Source: Paenibacillus pasadenensis (GTDB lineage Bacteria; Bacillota; Bacilli; Paenibacillales; Paenibacillaceae). From it: 64,000 nt of DNA. The stretch covers positions 434,001-498,000 of the forward strand of contig NZ_JAMBOT010000003.1 in the NCBI RefSeq assembly GCF_023715725.1, written 5' to 3'. This document shows positions 44,049 to 54,519 of the stretch, one piece after another. Position 1 is the first letter of the stretch; every line of letters starts with the position of its first letter. Position numbers and translations under genes: made by a program. The notes beneath the pieces were generated by a model. The model ran no database searches. It was not told the origin of the DNA and worked only from the letters and a program-made list of their open reading frames with translations.

Positions 44049-45384
44049 TACGATCCAAGCTAACAAATTTATTAAAATTCTTGAGAAAAGCCAGCTCAAC
44101 GGTGCCCACAGGGCCGTTACGCTGCTTGGCGATAATAATCTCAATGATGTTTTTCTTCTCGGTTTCTTTATCGTAATAGTCATCCCGGTAAAGAAACGCG
44201 ACAATGTCGGCGTCCTGCTCGATCGAGCCCGATTCACGAAGGTCGCTCATCATCGGACGTTTGTCCTGACGCTGCTCGACACCACGGCTTAGCTGCGAAA
44301 GCGCAATGACGGGAACCTCCAGCTCACGGGCAATTTGCTTGAGCGTACGGGAAATCTCGGAGACCTCCTGCTGCCGGTTCTCTCCTGCCTTGCCGCGGCC
44401 CTGGATGAGCTGCAGGTAGTCGATAAGAATCATGCCGAGATTCCGCTCTTTTTTGAGCCTGCGGCATTTGGCGCGAATGTCGGTGACGGTAATACCCGGC
44501 GTATCGTCGATGTAAATTTCCGCCTCCGACAGCGCTCCAATCGCCATCGTGAGCTTTTCCCAGTCGTCGCCCTCCAGGAAACCGGTCCGCATGCGTCCGG
44601 CATCGACATTGGATTCCGCGCACACCATACGCTGCACAAGCTGAGCGGCACTCATCTCAAGCGAGAAGATTGCAACGGTTTCGCGGGCGCGCACGCCGAC
44701 ATTTTGCGCGATATTCAGAGCAAAGGCCGTTTTACCGACGGAAGGACGGGCTGCAACGATAATCAGGTCGCTACGCTGAAACCCGCTCGTCATTTTGTCC
44801 AAATCGACAAAGCCTGACGGTATTCCGGTAGATCCGCCCTTGTTCGTATAGAGGAACTCGACGCGCTCAAATACTTCCATCAGCACGTCGCGGATAGAAA
44901 TAAAGCCGCTGCTGGAGCGCCGGTTGGCGATCTCCATAATGCGCTGCTCAGCTTCGCTGAGCATAAGACCGACATCGTCCGCCGAGCCGTAGCCATCCGA
45001 TACGATGGTGGTCGCGGTGCGGATCAAGCGGCGCAGCATTGATTTTTCTTCGACGATTTGCGCGTAATATTCCACGTTAGCCGCCGTTGGAACAACACTG
45101 GCAAGCTTGGCCAAATAACTGACTCCGCCCGCTTCATCCAGCTGGGAGCGGTCGCTCAAATAAGCGGTCAGCGTGACCAAGTCAATCGGCTGGTTGTTCT
45201 CACCAAGCTCAATCATTGCTTCAAAAATCAATTGGTGAGATGCAAGGTAAAAATCCTCGGGGCGGACTTTTTCCATTGCGGTAATCAAAGCTTCGGCTTG
45301 CAGCAGAACAGCGCCAAGCACGGCCTGCTCTGCATCCAGATTGTTAGGGGGGACCCGGTCAAACAACAAGCTGTCTTGGCTCAT
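44029..45384 (-). CDS. dnaB: Replicative DNA helicase DnaB (DnaC in Bacillus)
   Basis: A 451-residue hexameric helicase: N-terminal DnaB domain (1-150), then a RecA-like ATPase with Walker A AARPSVGKTAFALNIA, Walker B LGMILIDYLQLI, and a DADIVAFLYRDDYY loop near the end. It unwinds DNA at the fork and recruits primase. The last seven codons (RTHEPAS-stop) lie inside a palindromic repeat, so the C-terminal tail after NKFVSLD has been replaced by repeat-derived sequence. It is the last gene of the operon. Confidence 0.96.
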   Translation of the reverse strand: MSQDSLLFDRVPPNNLDAEQAVLGAVLLQAEALITAMEKVRPEDFYLASHQLIFEAMIELGENNQPIDLVTLTAYLSDRSQLDEAGGVSYLAKLASVVPTAANVEYYAQIVEEKSMLRRLIRTATTIVSDGYGSADDVGLMLSEAEQRIMEIANRRSSSGFISIRDVLMEVFERVEFLYTNKGGSTGIPSGFVDLDKMTSGFQRSDLIIVAARPSVGKTAFALNIAQNVGVRARETVAIFSLEMSAAQLVQRMVCAESNVDAGRMRTGFLEGDDWEKLTMAIGALSEAEIYIDDTPGITVTDIRAKCRRLKKERNLGMILIDYLQLIQGRGKAGENRQQEVSEISRTLKQIARELEVPVIALSQLSRGVEQRQDKRPMMSDLRESGSIEQDADIVAFLYRDDYYDKETEKKNIIEIIIAKQRNGPVGTVELAFLKNFNKFVSLDRTHEPAS

Positions 45385-45403
45385 CCCTCCTGCGCCTCCG
45401 TTC

Positions 45404-45850
45404 TCATTCCTCAGCCGCCTGAACCTTAAGCTTCGCCTTCACCTGCGGATGGAGCTTTACTTCCAGATTGGTGAAGCCAAGCGCGCGAATCGGCTCCGGC
45501 AGCTCGATTTTGCGTTTATCGATTTTAATGCCTTCTTGCTTCTCCAGCGCTTCGGCAATCTGTTTGGTCGTAATGGCTCCGAACAGACGGCCGCCCTCGC
45601 CCGCTTTTGTGCGCACAACTACGGTCAGCTCCCCGAGCTTGGCAGCCAGTGCTTCCGCATCGGCCTTCTCCTGAGCTTTGCGCTTGTCCTCGGACGCCTT
45701 CTGCATCTCAAGCGTTTTGATGTTGCCCGCTTCCGCCGGCTTCACGAGCCCTTTTGGCAGCAGGAAGTTGCGCACATAACCTTCCGATACTTCCTTAATC
45801 TCGCCGCGTTTGCCTTGCCCCTTTACATCTTGCAGAAAAATAACCTTCAT
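45404..45850 (-). CDS. rplI: 50S ribosomal protein L9
   Basis: A 148-residue protein. The N-terminal domain reads [20 protein letters not shown], then [16 protein letters not shown], with a long connecting helix and a C-terminal RNA-binding domain. It binds 23S rRNA at the base of the L1 stalk. Its ATG overlaps the gdpP stop as TAATG, and dnaB follows 19 bases later. Confidence 0.97.
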   Translation of the reverse strand: MKVIFLQDVKGQGKRGEIKEVSEGYVRNFLLPKGLVKPAEAGNIKTLEMQKASEDKRKAQEKADAEALAAKLGELTVVVRTKAGEGGRLFGAITTKQIAEALEKQEGIKIDKRKIELPEPIRALGFTNLEVKLHPQVKAKLKVQAAEE

Positions 45851-47811
45851 TATTCAAACAACCCCTCTTCCTCATGAATTTGCTGCAGCACCCGCTTCAG
45901 CTTCTCTTCCACTTCCTGTACCGATCCGTCCTGCTGGCAGGCGGCATTCGTCAAATGCCCGCCTCCGCCCATCCGCTCCATAACGACCTGAACATTCATT
46001 TGGCCCAGGGAGCGGGCGCTAATGCCGATCAGACCGTCCTGTCGTTCCCCGATGACAAAGGAAGCATAAATCCCCGTCATATTAAGCAGCGTGTCGGCCG
46101 ATTGGGCGATCAACAGCTGCGAATATCGTTTGCCGGGCTCCGTGACCGCAAGCGCGATATGACCGTAGAGCACTTCCGCATGTTTGATGATGTCGGCTTT
46201 TTTGAGGTATTCCTCCAAATCTTCCTTGAGCATGCGCTGCACCATCGTCGTGTCGGCGCCGTTGCGCCGTAGATAAGAAGCCGCCTCAAAGGTGCGCGCC
46301 CCGGTCCGCATTGCAAAACTTTTGGTATCCACCGTAATGCCCGCAAGCAGAACGGTCGCTTCCCGAATATCCAGCACGAGCCGGTCATGAATGTACTGAA
46401 GCAGCTCCGTCACCAGCTCGCAGGCCGATGAAGCGTACGGCTCCATGTACACGAGCACCGTATTGGGAATGAATTCCTCCCCGCGGCGATGATGGTCCAC
46501 AACGACAATCCGGTTTGTCTGGCTCAAAATGCGCGGTTCCTTCAGCAGAGAGGCTTTATGCGTGTCCACGACAACAACGAGCGTTCGTCCGTCTACCATC
46601 GCCACGCTCTGCTCCGGTGAGATGAAGCGGCGGAACAGCCGTTCATCCTCCTTGATCATCTCCATCATTTTCTGAATCGCCGGGTTGACGCCCTCCAGCA
46701 CGATAAAAGCGTCCTTGCCCAAATGCTGCGCCATCTTCGCAACGCCGACCGCTGCGCCGATTGCATCCATATCGGGCATCTTATGCCCGACGATGACAAC
46801 CTTTTCGCTCTCGCGGATCATATCGCGCAGCGCATGGGCGACGACGCGTGCTCTGACCCGCGTCCGTTTTTCGACGGCATTGGACTTGCCCCCGTAAAAG
46901 CTGGTGCGCTCGCCGACTTTGACGGCGGCCTGATCGCCGCCGCGGCCAAGCGCCATGTCCAAGCTAACCTGCGCCCATTGTCCAAGCTCCTGTGTGCTGC
47001 TTGCGCCAGCGGCGAAGCCGATGCTCAGCGTCATCGGTATCTTCATGTCGCCGGTCATCTCGCGCACTTCATCAAGAATAATAAACTTTGACAGCTCCAG
47101 CTGACGCAGCGTCCGCTGATCCGTTATAAGCAAGAAGCGGTCTGAATTCAGCCGCTTTAAATAGAGATTTTCACGCTGCGACCATTCCGTAATTTCCGAT
47201 GTGACCCGAGAAAGCAGCGTCGTGCGCTGCTGATCGTCCATCGACTGCGTTACCTCGTCAAGGTTGTCAATAAACACGATGCCAAGCGCAGGCTTCTCTT
47301 CCTCGTACTTTTTGGAAAGCTGCCACATATCGGTAATATCTCGAACGTATAATAACTTTTCCGCCGGCTTGTAGATCAGCTCGTAAATATCGGCGCCGAT
47401 GGCGATTTCCAGCTTGCCGGGGCGGTCCTTCACTTGCCCAAGCGCGGGAAAAAGCTCCAACAGCGGCAGTCCGATGACCGATTCCTGCTCCATCATGTCC
47501 GCTACAAACGGATTATGCCATTCCACCACGCGGTCTTCGTTGAACAAAATAATGCCAAAGGGCAGCTCGTCAATGACTTCGCTGCCGACCTTTTTGATCC
47601 GGTAGGACAATGTTCCAAGGTACTTCTTGAGATCGCGCCGGAAAGCCCGCTCCGCCAAATACGTATACACGCCGCAGCCCGCCGTAAGCACAAGCGCCAG
47701 AATACCGAGAAGCAGATTGTATGCCAGCAGCGCAGCGGTCAGAAGCGCCATAGAAAGCAGCCACCATAAGCTGTGCAGCCCATGCCAGCGCTTAAGAAGC
47801 ATTTTAGGCAT
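45850..47811 (-). CDS. gdpP: GdpP (YybT) cyclic di-AMP phosphodiesterase
   Basis: A 653-residue membrane protein. Two membrane helices (about 13-55) precede a PAS domain (75-160), a degenerate GGDEF domain without the GGDEF motif (about 170-300), and a DHH/DHHA1 phosphodiesterase. The DHH motifs are [14 protein letters not shown] (DxD), VVVDTHK, and [16 protein letters not shown]1 has [10 protein letters not shown]. It degrades c-di-AMP to pApA and so affects osmolyte uptake, wall homeostasis and beta-lactam tolerance. It overlaps rplI by one base. Confidence 0.95.
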   Translation of the reverse strand: MPKMLLKRWHGLHSLWWLLSMALLTAALLAYNLLLGILALVLTAGCGVYTYLAERAFRRDLKKYLGTLSYRIKKVGSEVIDELPFGIILFNEDRVVEWHNPFVADMMEQESVIGLPLLELFPALGQVKDRPGKLEIAIGADIYELIYKPAEKLLYVRDITDMWQLSKKYEEEKPALGIVFIDNLDEVTQSMDDQQRTTLLSRVTSEITEWSQRENLYLKRLNSDRFLLITDQRTLRQLELSKFIILDEVREMTGDMKIPMTLSIGFAAGASSTQELGQWAQVSLDMALGRGGDQAAVKVGERTSFYGGKSNAVEKRTRVRARVVAHALRDMIRESEKVVIVGHKMPDMDAIGAAVGVAKMAQHLGKDAFIVLEGVNPAIQKMMEMIKEDERLFRRFISPEQSVAMVDGRTLVVVVDTHKASLLKEPRILSQTNRIVVVDHHRRGEEFIPNTVLVYMEPYASSACELVTELLQYIHDRLVLDIREATVLLAGITVDTKSFAMRTGARTFEAASYLRRNGADTTMVQRMLKEDLEEYLKKADIIKHAEVLYGHIALAVTEPGKRYSQLLIAQSADTLLNMTGIYASFVIGERQDGLIGISARSLGQMNVQVVMERMGGGGHLTNAACQQDGSVQEVEEKLKRVLQQIHEEEGLFE

Positions 47812-47826
47812 AATTCACGCCCCTGT

Positions 47827-48729
47827 TCAAGGTTTCTGGAACGACTTGCGAATCGGAAACGCCGCGTCCAGCACCCCGATCAGACTAAGCGGAGGGAACA
47901 GGAGCAGCAGCACTCCGATAATGACCGGCACCCCTTTAGGCCAGCGCTTCTGATGCGCCAGGAAAAAGAAGAACCCGATGGCCTGCACGGTGAAGACAAA
48001 CCGAAGCAGCGGCACGAGATTAAACAGAGCCGTCGCCATAAACGAGCCGTCGTTCGCGGGCACGAACAGCTGGATGACGAGCACGATTAAATAATAGGTT
48101 ACGAGTATGCGCGGCACCCGCCATTCATGCGCGGGCGGAAGTCCTTTCACCTGAACGCCTTGGGAAGCGAGCACCTTTCTCGATATATATTGGGCAACCG
48201 CCGTAAGCATGAAAGCCGAAAGCAGCAGCGCCTGCGGAATGACCTGAACCGTGGCATTCACCAGCTGATCCGTCATCTCCGACGTCCAAAGCTCGCCTGA
48301 AACCCCTTGTTCAGCAACCTGATTGGCGGCAGCCCGCAACTGGTCCTGCAGGGCACCGATAACCGACAGATCAAGCACCACGTCAAAAATAAATAGCTCT
48401 AACAGAATAATGCCTACAATACTGATCATTACGGCCGTCATCCGGGCGCGGACCGGTTTATCCGAACGGTAATAATGTCCCATTACGATAGCGGGCACAA
48501 GGAAAAACAAGCCGACGATCAGCGGCGCTGGCCCGACAATAAAATAAGCAATGAGCCACACCGGAATCAGATGCGCGGCGAACACTTTTTTGGACAGGGT
48601 GGTATAAAGCACCACATAGGGCACCATCAACAAGGTGACGGTCAGTACATTAAGCAGCGGCACTCCTATGGAGACCAGCAGCAGGAGAGCGGTGACGCTC
48701 CACATGATGGATTTCCCACCGGTTTTCAA
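47827..48729 (-). CDS. yybS: YybS family membrane protein (DUF2232)
   Basis: A 300-residue hydrophobic protein with about eight membrane helices, starting VTALLLLVSIGVPLLNVLTV and ending in a basic tail. Family members stand before gdpP-rplI-dnaB in Bacillales and have ECF-transporter S-component-like topology, but no known substrate. It is the first gene of the four-gene operon (15 bases before gdpP). Confidence 0.88.
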   Translation of the reverse strand: MKTGGKSIMWSVTALLLLVSIGVPLLNVLTVTLLMVPYVVLYTTLSKKVFAAHLIPVWLIAYFIVGPAPLIVGLFFLVPAIVMGHYYRSDKPVRARMTAVMISIVGIILLELFIFDVVLDLSVIGALQDQLRAAANQVAEQGVSGELWTSEMTDQLVNATVQVIPQALLLSAFMLTAVAQYISRKVLASQGVQVKGLPPAHEWRVPRILVTYYLIVLVIQLFVPANDGSFMATALFNLVPLLRFVFTVQAIGFFFFLAHQKRWPKGVPVIIGVLLLLFPPLSLIGVLDAAFPIRKSFQKP

Positions 48730-48832
48730 GCCCGTTCACCTCATATCTTCATCGTTCAGTACCACTCATTATACCACAAAACCTAGTCCTACAAGCGGAT
48801 TCCCCGCTCGGCCCGCCTTGCTGGAATATAGC

Positions 48833-48868
48833 AAAACCCCCGCAAGCCGCAGGAGCGGTGCGAGGGTT
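48833..48868 (-). terminator. Terminator of the CBS-protein gene
   Basis: AACCCTCGCA/TGCGGGGGTT with an inner CCGC/GCGG stem is followed by TTTTGC on the minus strand, between the CBS gene and yybS. Confidence 0.7.
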
Positions 48869-48879
48869 AGATTTAACAG

Positions 48880-49320
48880 CTAACGGCTCTCCAGACCAGC
48901 GGCAGATTCTTCCTCGCCCCGGAACAAGCCCTTTGCGCAATAATCGATAATATCGCTGCGGCGCACGATGCCGATGAACCGGTTCATGTCGTCTACAACG
49001 GGTACAAAGTTCTGCACCTTTGCCAGAGAAATCAGATCCTCCATGTTGGAGTCGATCCGCACCGGCTTTAATTGCACGCGCATCGGCACGTCAGCCAGGC
49101 TGGCCCGATGTGTCTGATCAAAGCTTAAATTGGCGTTTTTCATGTACCACAGCAGGTCGCCTTCCGTTACTGTCGCTGCATAGGCGCCGTGCTGATCGAG
49201 AATAGGCACCGCCGTATAGCGGTGATGCTCCATCTTCTCCAGTGTCTGGCGCAGCGTAGCCTCCAAAGTCAACGTAATTACTTCCGCTTTTGGAAGCAGG
49301 AAAAAAGCAATGTTCATCAC
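48880..49320 (-). CDS. Two-CBS-domain protein
   Basis: A 146-residue protein with a single CBS pair: EATLRQTLEKMEHHRYTAVP with ILDQHGAYAATVTEGDL, and NMEDLISLAKVQNFVPVVDD with MNRFIGIVRRSDII. CBS pairs bind adenine nucleotides, and in this size class some bind c-di-AMP (CbpB/DarB). Proximity to gdpP makes c-di-AMP a candidate ligand, but it has its own terminator and lies outside that operon. The binding residues cannot be judged from sequence here. Confidence 0.8.
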   Translation of the reverse strand: MMNIAFFLLPKAEVITLTLEATLRQTLEKMEHHRYTAVPILDQHGAYAATVTEGDLLWYMKNANLSFDQTHRASLADVPMRVQLKPVRIDSNMEDLISLAKVQNFVPVVDDMNRFIGIVRRSDIIDYCAKGLFRGEEESAAGLESR

Positions 49321-49346
49321 GACTACTCCATTCTTTTGAGCAAAAC

Positions 49347-50495
49347 TTATTTCGGTGCGCGCGCAGAGGATGTAGACACGGAACGGTCTTTGCTGCCGGA
49401 ATCTGCAGAGCTAATGGAATCCGCCGCGTTGCCGGTATCTGCGGCATCACCGGAATTAACTGAATTAAGGGAACCGTTATCGGTATTGCTGCCGCTGCCT
49501 GTCAGCTCGGCCAGCGTTTTGTTCGGATTCATCCAGTCCTCAATCATCTGATCAATTCGGGATAAGTCCTGCTCATCCGCATAAAAGTACCAGGCTCCGC
49601 TTCGTCCTTTGCCGCCCTCGCCTTTCAGCGTGCGCGTATAAACGAGTCGATTGTCACCCTGAAGAACCGCTTTAGCCATTTCAATCATATCGTTTGGCGG
49701 GATGTCCGTAGCAAAATTCTCTCCCATAATGCCGACATAATCCGGGATTTTAGCCCAGGAGGACATGCTGGACGCCTCGTCCATGATCGCCTCGACAAAA
49801 GCCTGCTGCCGTCCCGTGCGGCTGATGTCGCCGCCCGCATCCTCGCGGTAACGGACAAAGTTCAAGGCATCCTTGCCCATATACTTGTCCTGTCCCGCTT
49901 TAACAACGAATTTTTCATGGTCTGCGTCATCGTTGACGAGATCCTTTTCAACTGGCAGCGAAATGCCGCCCATAGCGTCAATCAGATCCCGGAACCCGTT
50001 AAAGTTAACCGCTGCATAATAGTCAACCTCGTTGTCGAGCAGGTTCTCCACAGTGTCTACAGCCATTTTGGCTCCGCCGAACGCGTAAGCATGGGTAATT
50101 TTGTCCTCACGGCCTTTGCCGACAATTTCCGTATACGTATCGCGCGGAATCGACACCATCAGCATAGCGCCTTCCTTCGGACGTACAATCGTATACATCA
50201 TCGTATCGGAACGTCCTCGTTCCGCATCACGGGCGTCTACGCCCAGCAGGAGGACAGAGTAAGGATCGGCTTGCGTGTATTTGACCTGCTCGGCAGTGCG
50301 TTTTTTGCTGTCTTCCGTCGGTTTGTAGGATGGCTCAAGCTTGTCTTTGACATCCTCCGCCAAAAACATGTCAAAACCCCAAAGCGCCAGCGTCGTGCGA
50401 TTGTAATACCCGGCAGCACCTAGCAGCAGCAGCACGGCCAAAATAGACGCGGTCCAGGTCCAGACTCGGCGGCCGCGTGTTTTATTTCGCTTCAT
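49347..50495 (-). CDS. LytR-CpsA-Psr (LCP) family wall-polymer ligase
   Basis: A 382-residue protein with a short basic cytosolic tail, one membrane helix (VWTWTASILAVLLLLGAAGY, 11-30) and an extracellular LCP domain. It shows VLLLGVDARDAERGRSDTMM, the Arg-rich site SIPRDTYTEI, GKEDKITHAYAFGG-like sequence and DALNFVRYRED. LCP enzymes attach teichoic acids or other polymers to peptidoglycan. The last 45 residues are a Ser/Asp/Gly-rich tail. AAAGGAA lies before the ATG. Confidence 0.9.
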   Translation of the reverse strand: MKRNKTRGRRVWTWTASILAVLLLLGAAGYYNRTTLALWGFDMFLAEDVKDKLEPSYKPTEDSKKRTAEQVKYTQADPYSVLLLGVDARDAERGRSDTMMYTIVRPKEGAMLMVSIPRDTYTEIVGKGREDKITHAYAFGGAKMAVDTVENLLDNEVDYYAAVNFNGFRDLIDAMGGISLPVEKDLVNDDADHEKFVVKAGQDKYMGKDALNFVRYREDAGGDISRTGRQQAFVEAIMDEASSMSSWAKIPDYVGIMGENFATDIPPNDMIEMAKAVLQGDNRLVYTRTLKGEGGKGRSGAWYFYADEQDLSRIDQMIEDWMNPNKTLAELTGSGSNTDNGSLNSVNSGDAADTGNAADSISSADSGSKDRSVSTSSARAPK

Positions 50496-50600
50496 ATAGG
50501 AATAATTCCTTTCTATAGAGCATTTTGAAACTTTAATTAGTGTAGCCTAAGTGTAGACGACTATCCTTAAAGAATAGTTACAAAACTCTTAAGAACTTAA

Positions 50601-51371
50601 TTAATTTAAAAAAAGCGTGGCATTGCAGTACCGGCGACTGAACGCATGGAAATACGCCGCTTGAACGGAAAAAACCGCAATAAGCAGCATATTTCCCAGC
50701 ATTTCCTTTTCCATTGGCTGAAGTCCGGCTAAGCGGTTCACCTTCCGGCCGGCTGCCTCCCGAACGCGCAGCTCCAGCGCTTCGCTGTTGTCTACTCCAA
50801 TCAGCCCCGGACCTGAATCCAGAATTCCGTCGCCGTCCGCATCCATCTCCTCAAACAGGGCAGAATAGGCGCGATAAAATTCAAGCGGTCCGAGCAGCGG
50901 ATTGCAGGAGCTGGAGCTATCTTCGGACATGCGAAAAAGACGTTCGAACAGCTTGCGGATCGATTCAAAGTCCAGGCTGGCCTTCAAGTCGTCGATAATG
51001 AACAGAAGGGCCGCTTGTTCGAGGGAGTATTTTTTGCCCGCTTTAGGCGATTCAAAAAACGGCTTAAAGTCCCTTTTCACCCAATTCTGCATGGCCGTAA
51101 TGGAAAGGGAAGAAAACTCGATCCGGCCTCCGAGCGCGGCCGCTTCCTGCAGCGACACTCCCTTGATGCCTTGCCCTTTAATCAATTTTTCCAGCACCGC
51201 CGGCCAATCCGTCGAGAGGAATGCCGGCAGCGCCTTCCCTGAATTGACCTGGTCCCGATGCTCCTTCTTCCATGCGTCCTGCACGATTTGAATCGGGCTT
51301 GAACCGCTTCTTCCGTTGAGGGACAGGAGCAGATTGGCCATTTGGAACCGGGTCAGCACAAAAGATTCCAT
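50601..51371 (-). CDS. DUF1836 domain protein, probable regulator
   Basis: A 256-residue protein with the DUF1836 features: an HTH/MerR-like central part SLSITAMQNWVKRDFKPFFE, then KYSLEQAALLFIIDDLKASL. An N-terminal helix MESFVLTRFQMANLLLSLNG is followed by a region with DADGDGILDSG, which looks like a calcium loop but is probably chance. The C-terminus carries a hydrophobic helix. The family is common in Bacilli, with unknown function. A strong AGGAGG stands before the ATG. Confidence 0.7.
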   Translation of the reverse strand: MESFVLTRFQMANLLLSLNGRSGSSPIQIVQDAWKKEHRDQVNSGKALPAFLSTDWPAVLEKLIKGQGIKGVSLQEAAALGGRIEFSSLSITAMQNWVKRDFKPFFESPKAGKKYSLEQAALLFIIDDLKASLDFESIRKLFERLFRMSEDSSSSCNPLLGPLEFYRAYSALFEEMDADGDGILDSGPGLIGVDNSEALELRVREAAGRKVNRLAGLQPMEKEMLGNMLLIAVFSVQAAYFHAFSRRYCNATLFLN

Positions 51372-51608
51372 TGCCGGTTTCCTCCTTTCGAATTGGATTA
51401 AGTTCAGATGAACCTATCATAAGTGCCCCTTCCGCGCCTGTAAAGAAGGGCCAGAAGGAGAAAAAGTCCGATTGATCCGCTCTATACGGCTCTCAATGCC
51501 TTATAACGTCCTTCAGAGGCTTTCAAACAGTTGAAGTGCTGCCAACAGGTTCGTTATACTGGTTCATAAGAACTTATTCTAAAAGTTAAAGGATGTCGAT
51601 GATTTAGA

Positions 51609-52976
51609 ATGGACAGTAGTAGTATATGGTTGAATTTGGGCTTGGTCGCATTGCTGATCTTCCTGACCGCCTTCTTCGTCGCAACGGAGTTTGCTATTAT
51701 CCGCATTCGTCCGAGCCGGGTTAACCAGCTGGTTGTGGAAGGCCGCAGAAACGCGTTGGCAGTGCAAAGGGTGACAAGCAATTTGGACGGATATCTGTCC
51801 GCCTGTCAGCTTGGGATAACGATTACCGCGCTCGGCCTTGGTTGGCTCGGCGAACCGACGGTAGAACATATCCTTGAACCGCTTTTTCACCAACTCCATC
51901 TTTCCGACAGCCTGGCCAGTCTTCTGTCCTTTCTGATCGCGTTTATTTTGGTCACTTATTTGCATGTCGTAATTGGCGAGCTTGCGCCTAAAACATGGGC
52001 GATTCAGAAAGCCGAATTCATCAGCTTCCTGGTAGCCAAACCGATTATTTGGTTCTACCGCATTATGTACCCATTCATCTGGCTGCTGAACGGCTCCGCC
52101 AACGGTCTGGTTCGTATGTTCGGCCTCCGCCCTGTGAGCGAGCATGAAGATGCCCACTCGGAGGAAGAAATTCAGATCATCCTGAGCGAGAGTCTGCAAA
52201 GCGGCAAGATTAACAATACGGAATATGGCTATGTAAGCCGGATCTTTGCTTTTGACGAGATGGTTGCACGTGAGATCATGGTTCCGCGCACCGACATGGT
52301 GTGCTTGTATACAAACCATACTCGCGACGAGAACTTGGCTGTTATTCAAAAGGAACAATACACCCGCTTCCCGGTCGCTACCGAAAGCAAGGATAACATC
52401 GTAGGCATGATTAATACGAAGCAATTGTTCCTTACTTATCATGAAGACAAGGAATTCAGCTTCCGCGATCTAATCCATCCTGTCGTGTCCGTTCCGGAAA
52501 GCATCCCGGTTAAACAGCTTCTGAAGCGTATGCAGCAGGAGCGCGTGCACATCGCCATCCTCGTTGACGAGTACGGCGGCACGTCCGGCCTTATTACGAT
52601 TGAAGACATTCTTGAAGAGATCGTCGGCGAGATTCGCGACGAGTTCGACGAGGATGAGCGCCGCGAGATCGAGAAGCTCGAAGAGAACTGTTACTTGCTC
52701 GACGGCAAGGTATCGCTTGATGAGCTCGGCCAGCTGACGAACCATAACTTTGATAACGAAGATACCGATACGGTGGGCGGCTGGCTCTACACCCGTCTGC
52801 AGTCCCCCAAAACCGGCGTCCGTTACGATCACGAGAATTTGACCTTTATTATCCGCGAAGCGACCAAAAACCGCATCCGCAAGGTTGAGCTGATCATTCA
52901 AACGGAAGAGGAAATGACCGCCTCCCAGGCGCAAGCTCAAGCGCAATCCGAGCTTGACGAGGAGCCGACCGCTTAA
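51609..52976 (+). CDS. CNNM/CorC family transporter (hemolysin C-type)
   Basis: A 455-residue protein. A CNNM membrane domain (1-190) with three to four helices carries LTAFFVATEFAIIRIRPSRV, AVQRVTSNLDGYLSACQLGI and LGLGWLGEP. A CBS pair follows (about 215-340, with VDEYGGTSGLITIEDILEEI), then a CorC_HlyC domain ending in VELIIQTEEE and an Ala/Gln tail. Homologs export Mg2+ or other divalent cations. It has its own terminator and stands opposite to the surrounding genes. The ribosome site (AAAGGA) is rather far from the ATG. Confidence 0.88.
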   Translation: MDSSSIWLNLGLVALLIFLTAFFVATEFAIIRIRPSRVNQLVVEGRRNALAVQRVTSNLDGYLSACQLGITITALGLGWLGEPTVEHILEPLFHQLHLSDSLASLLSFLIAFILVTYLHVVIGELAPKTWAIQKAEFISFLVAKPIIWFYRIMYPFIWLLNGSANGLVRMFGLRPVSEHEDAHSEEEIQIILSESLQSGKINNTEYGYVSRIFAFDEMVAREIMVPRTDMVCLYTNHTRDENLAVIQKEQYTRFPVATESKDNIVGMINTKQLFLTYHEDKEFSFRDLIHPVVSVPESIPVKQLLKRMQQERVHIAILVDEYGGTSGLITIEDILEEIVGEIRDEFDEDERREIEKLEENCYLLDGKVSLDELGQLTNHNFDNEDTDTVGGWLYTRLQSPKTGVRYDHENLTFIIREATKNRIRKVELIIQTEEEMTASQAQAQAQSELDEEPTA

Positions 52977-53010
52977 TCGATTTGCACCTGTTGAGCTTTT
53001 CATTAAACTG

Positions 53011-53040
53011 AAAGACCGCTGCGATGGGCGGTCTTTTTTT
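53011..53040 (+). terminator. Terminator of the CNNM gene
   Basis: GACCGC/GCGGTC with an 8-base loop is followed by seven T. Confidence 0.85.
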
Positions 53041-53213
53041 GTATGCTAAGCCGCTAAAGCATCGCTGGTAAGTCGAATAAACGTGTCGGACCGCCTTTAT
53101 AACAACAGGGGGCTGTTAAGCTTCTCCCTGGAATCAAAGTCAAAGTCTCATACCTTTTTGCCAACGCCACCGCTTGTAACAGTATGCATCAACCGCAGGG
53201 CTCGAATCGAACG

Positions 53214-53249
53214 CAAAAAAGCAGCCCCTCCGATTAAGGAAGAGCTGCT
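53214..53249 (-). terminator. Terminator of the rpsF-ssb-rpsR operon
   Basis: AGCAGC..TCC pairs with GGA..GCTGCT, followed by six T on the minus strand, 12 bases after rpsR. Confidence 0.85.
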
Positions 53250-53260
53250 CCTGTGACGTC

Positions 53261-53539
53261 CTAGTTGTCCGTCGTATATGGCAGCAGGGCTACTTGGCGA
53301 GAGCGTTTGATCGCAATCGTCAGAGCACGCTGGTATTTCGCGCTTGTGCCAGTCACACGGCGTGGCAGAATTTTGCCGCGCTCGCTGATGAACTTGCGGA
53401 GCAGGTCCGTGTCTTTGTAATCAATGCTCTTGATTTTGTTCACGGTGAAGTAGCAAACTTTACGGCGCTTGTTACGGCCGCCTTTGCGGAACTTGCGTTC
53501 TGGACGCTCGCCACCGTCTTCTCTTTGCTTGAATCCCAT
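53261..53539 (-). CDS. rpsR: 30S ribosomal protein S18
   Basis: A 92-residue protein with the S18 core [20 protein letters not shown], then [20 protein letters not shown] and [20 protein letters not shown]. The N-terminal 25 residues are basic and a little longer than in Bacillus. A single cysteine (KVC) takes the place of the zinc-type pair. It binds next to S6 on the 30S platform. It ends the rpsF-ssb-rpsR operon. Confidence 0.97.
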   Translation of the reverse strand: MGFKQREDGGERPERKFRKGGRNKRRKVCYFTVNKIKSIDYKDTDLLRKFISERGKILPRRVTGTSAKYQRALTIAIKRSRQVALLPYTTDN

Positions 53540-53557
53540 AGTTATCCGTCCTTTCTG

Positions 53558-54112
53558 TTAAAATGGCAAATCATCTTCGGAGATGTCGATAGGACGTCCG
53601 TCATCCGAGAATGGATCCCGGCTGTTCGAGGAACCTCCACCGCCGCGATTGCCCCCGTAGGAACCTCCGCCTTGGTTGCCGCCGCTCGACTGGCCGCCGC
53701 CACCGTATCCTCCACCGCCATAATTACCGCCGCCGCCTTGGCTGCTGCCGCCTCCGCCTTGGGAGCCCTCTTCACGCGAACCGCCATCGCGGTTACCGGA
53801 TTCCAGGAACCGGACGTTGTCGGCAATAATTTCCGTCACGTAGACGCGTTTGCCTTCATTGTTGTCGTAGTTCCGTACTTGCATCCGGCCCTCGACCGCT
53901 GCTAAACGGCCTTTGCGCAGATAGTTGGCACAGGTTTCAGCGAGCTGTCTCCAGGTGACAATCGGAATAAAGTCGGCTTCCCGCTCGCCGGACTGGCTGT
54001 TAAATGGCCGGTCTACCGCCAGCGTGAACTGCGTAACCGCAACTCCCGAAGGGGTATAGCGAAGCTCTGGATCTTTGGTCAGTCTGCCAATCAGAATGAC
54101 GCGATTCAACAT
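53558..54112 (-). CDS. ssb: Single-stranded DNA-binding protein
   Basis: A 184-residue protein. The OB-fold (1-108) starts [20 protein letters not shown] and has [21 protein letters not shown] long Gly/Ser/Gln-rich linker (about 112-170) follows, then the acidic tip DISEDDLPF, which recruits replication proteins. The ATG at 54112 follows GGGAGG by 8 bases. Confidence 0.97.
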   Translation of the reverse strand: MLNRVILIGRLTKDPELRYTPSGVAVTQFTLAVDRPFNSQSGEREADFIPIVTWRQLAETCANYLRKGRLAAVEGRMQVRNYDNNEGKRVYVTEIIADNVRFLESGNRDGGSREEGSQGGGGSSQGGGGNYGGGGYGGGGQSSGGNQGGGSYGGNRGGGGSSNSRDPFSDDGRPIDISEDDLPF

Positions 54113-54145
54113 CGTACCAACCTCCCAAGTCAACTAAATCTTGGC

Positions 54146-54430
54146 TTAAGCTACGTCTTTGACGATCAGGAAACGGATAACTTCATCCGTGATCTTGATG
54201 ACACGATCCAGCTCATTAACCACTTCGGTTGTACCGTTAAAGTGGACAAGAACGTAGATTCCGTCACGGATCTTGTTGATCTCATACGCAAGACGGCGTT
54301 TGCCGAGAACGTCGGACTTGGATACTTCTCCGCCATTCGCGATGATGCCATTGAATTTTTCAACGAGAGCTTGAACTGCTTCTTGCTCCGTCTCAGGACG
54401 AATGATGTACATCAATTCGTATTTGCGCAC
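54146..54430 (-). CDS. rpsF: 30S ribosomal protein S6
   Basis: A 94-residue protein: MRKYELMYIIRPETEQEAVQ at the start, the central KRRLAYEINKIRDGIYVLVH, and the end LDRVIKITDEVIRFLIVKDV. It starts at GTG 54430 after a strong AGGAGG. It is first in the operon. Its leader (54431-54515) may hold the S6:S18-binding RNA known in many bacteria: a hairpin CGTCCAGCTGGACG and a GGGCCGC stretch with the CCG triplet are present, but I cannot confirm the fold. Confidence 0.97.
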   Translation of the reverse strand: MRKYELMYIIRPETEQEAVQALVEKFNGIIANGGEVSKSDVLGKRRLAYEINKIRDGIYVLVHFNGTTEVVNELDRVIKITDEVIRFLIVKDVA

Positions 54431-54519
54431 TATGATTCACCTCCTCTTGGACTAAGCGGCCCTTCCCGTCCAGCTGGACGAAAGAGCAAGGAGCGAGGGT
54501 TTAACTCGCATACCAATCT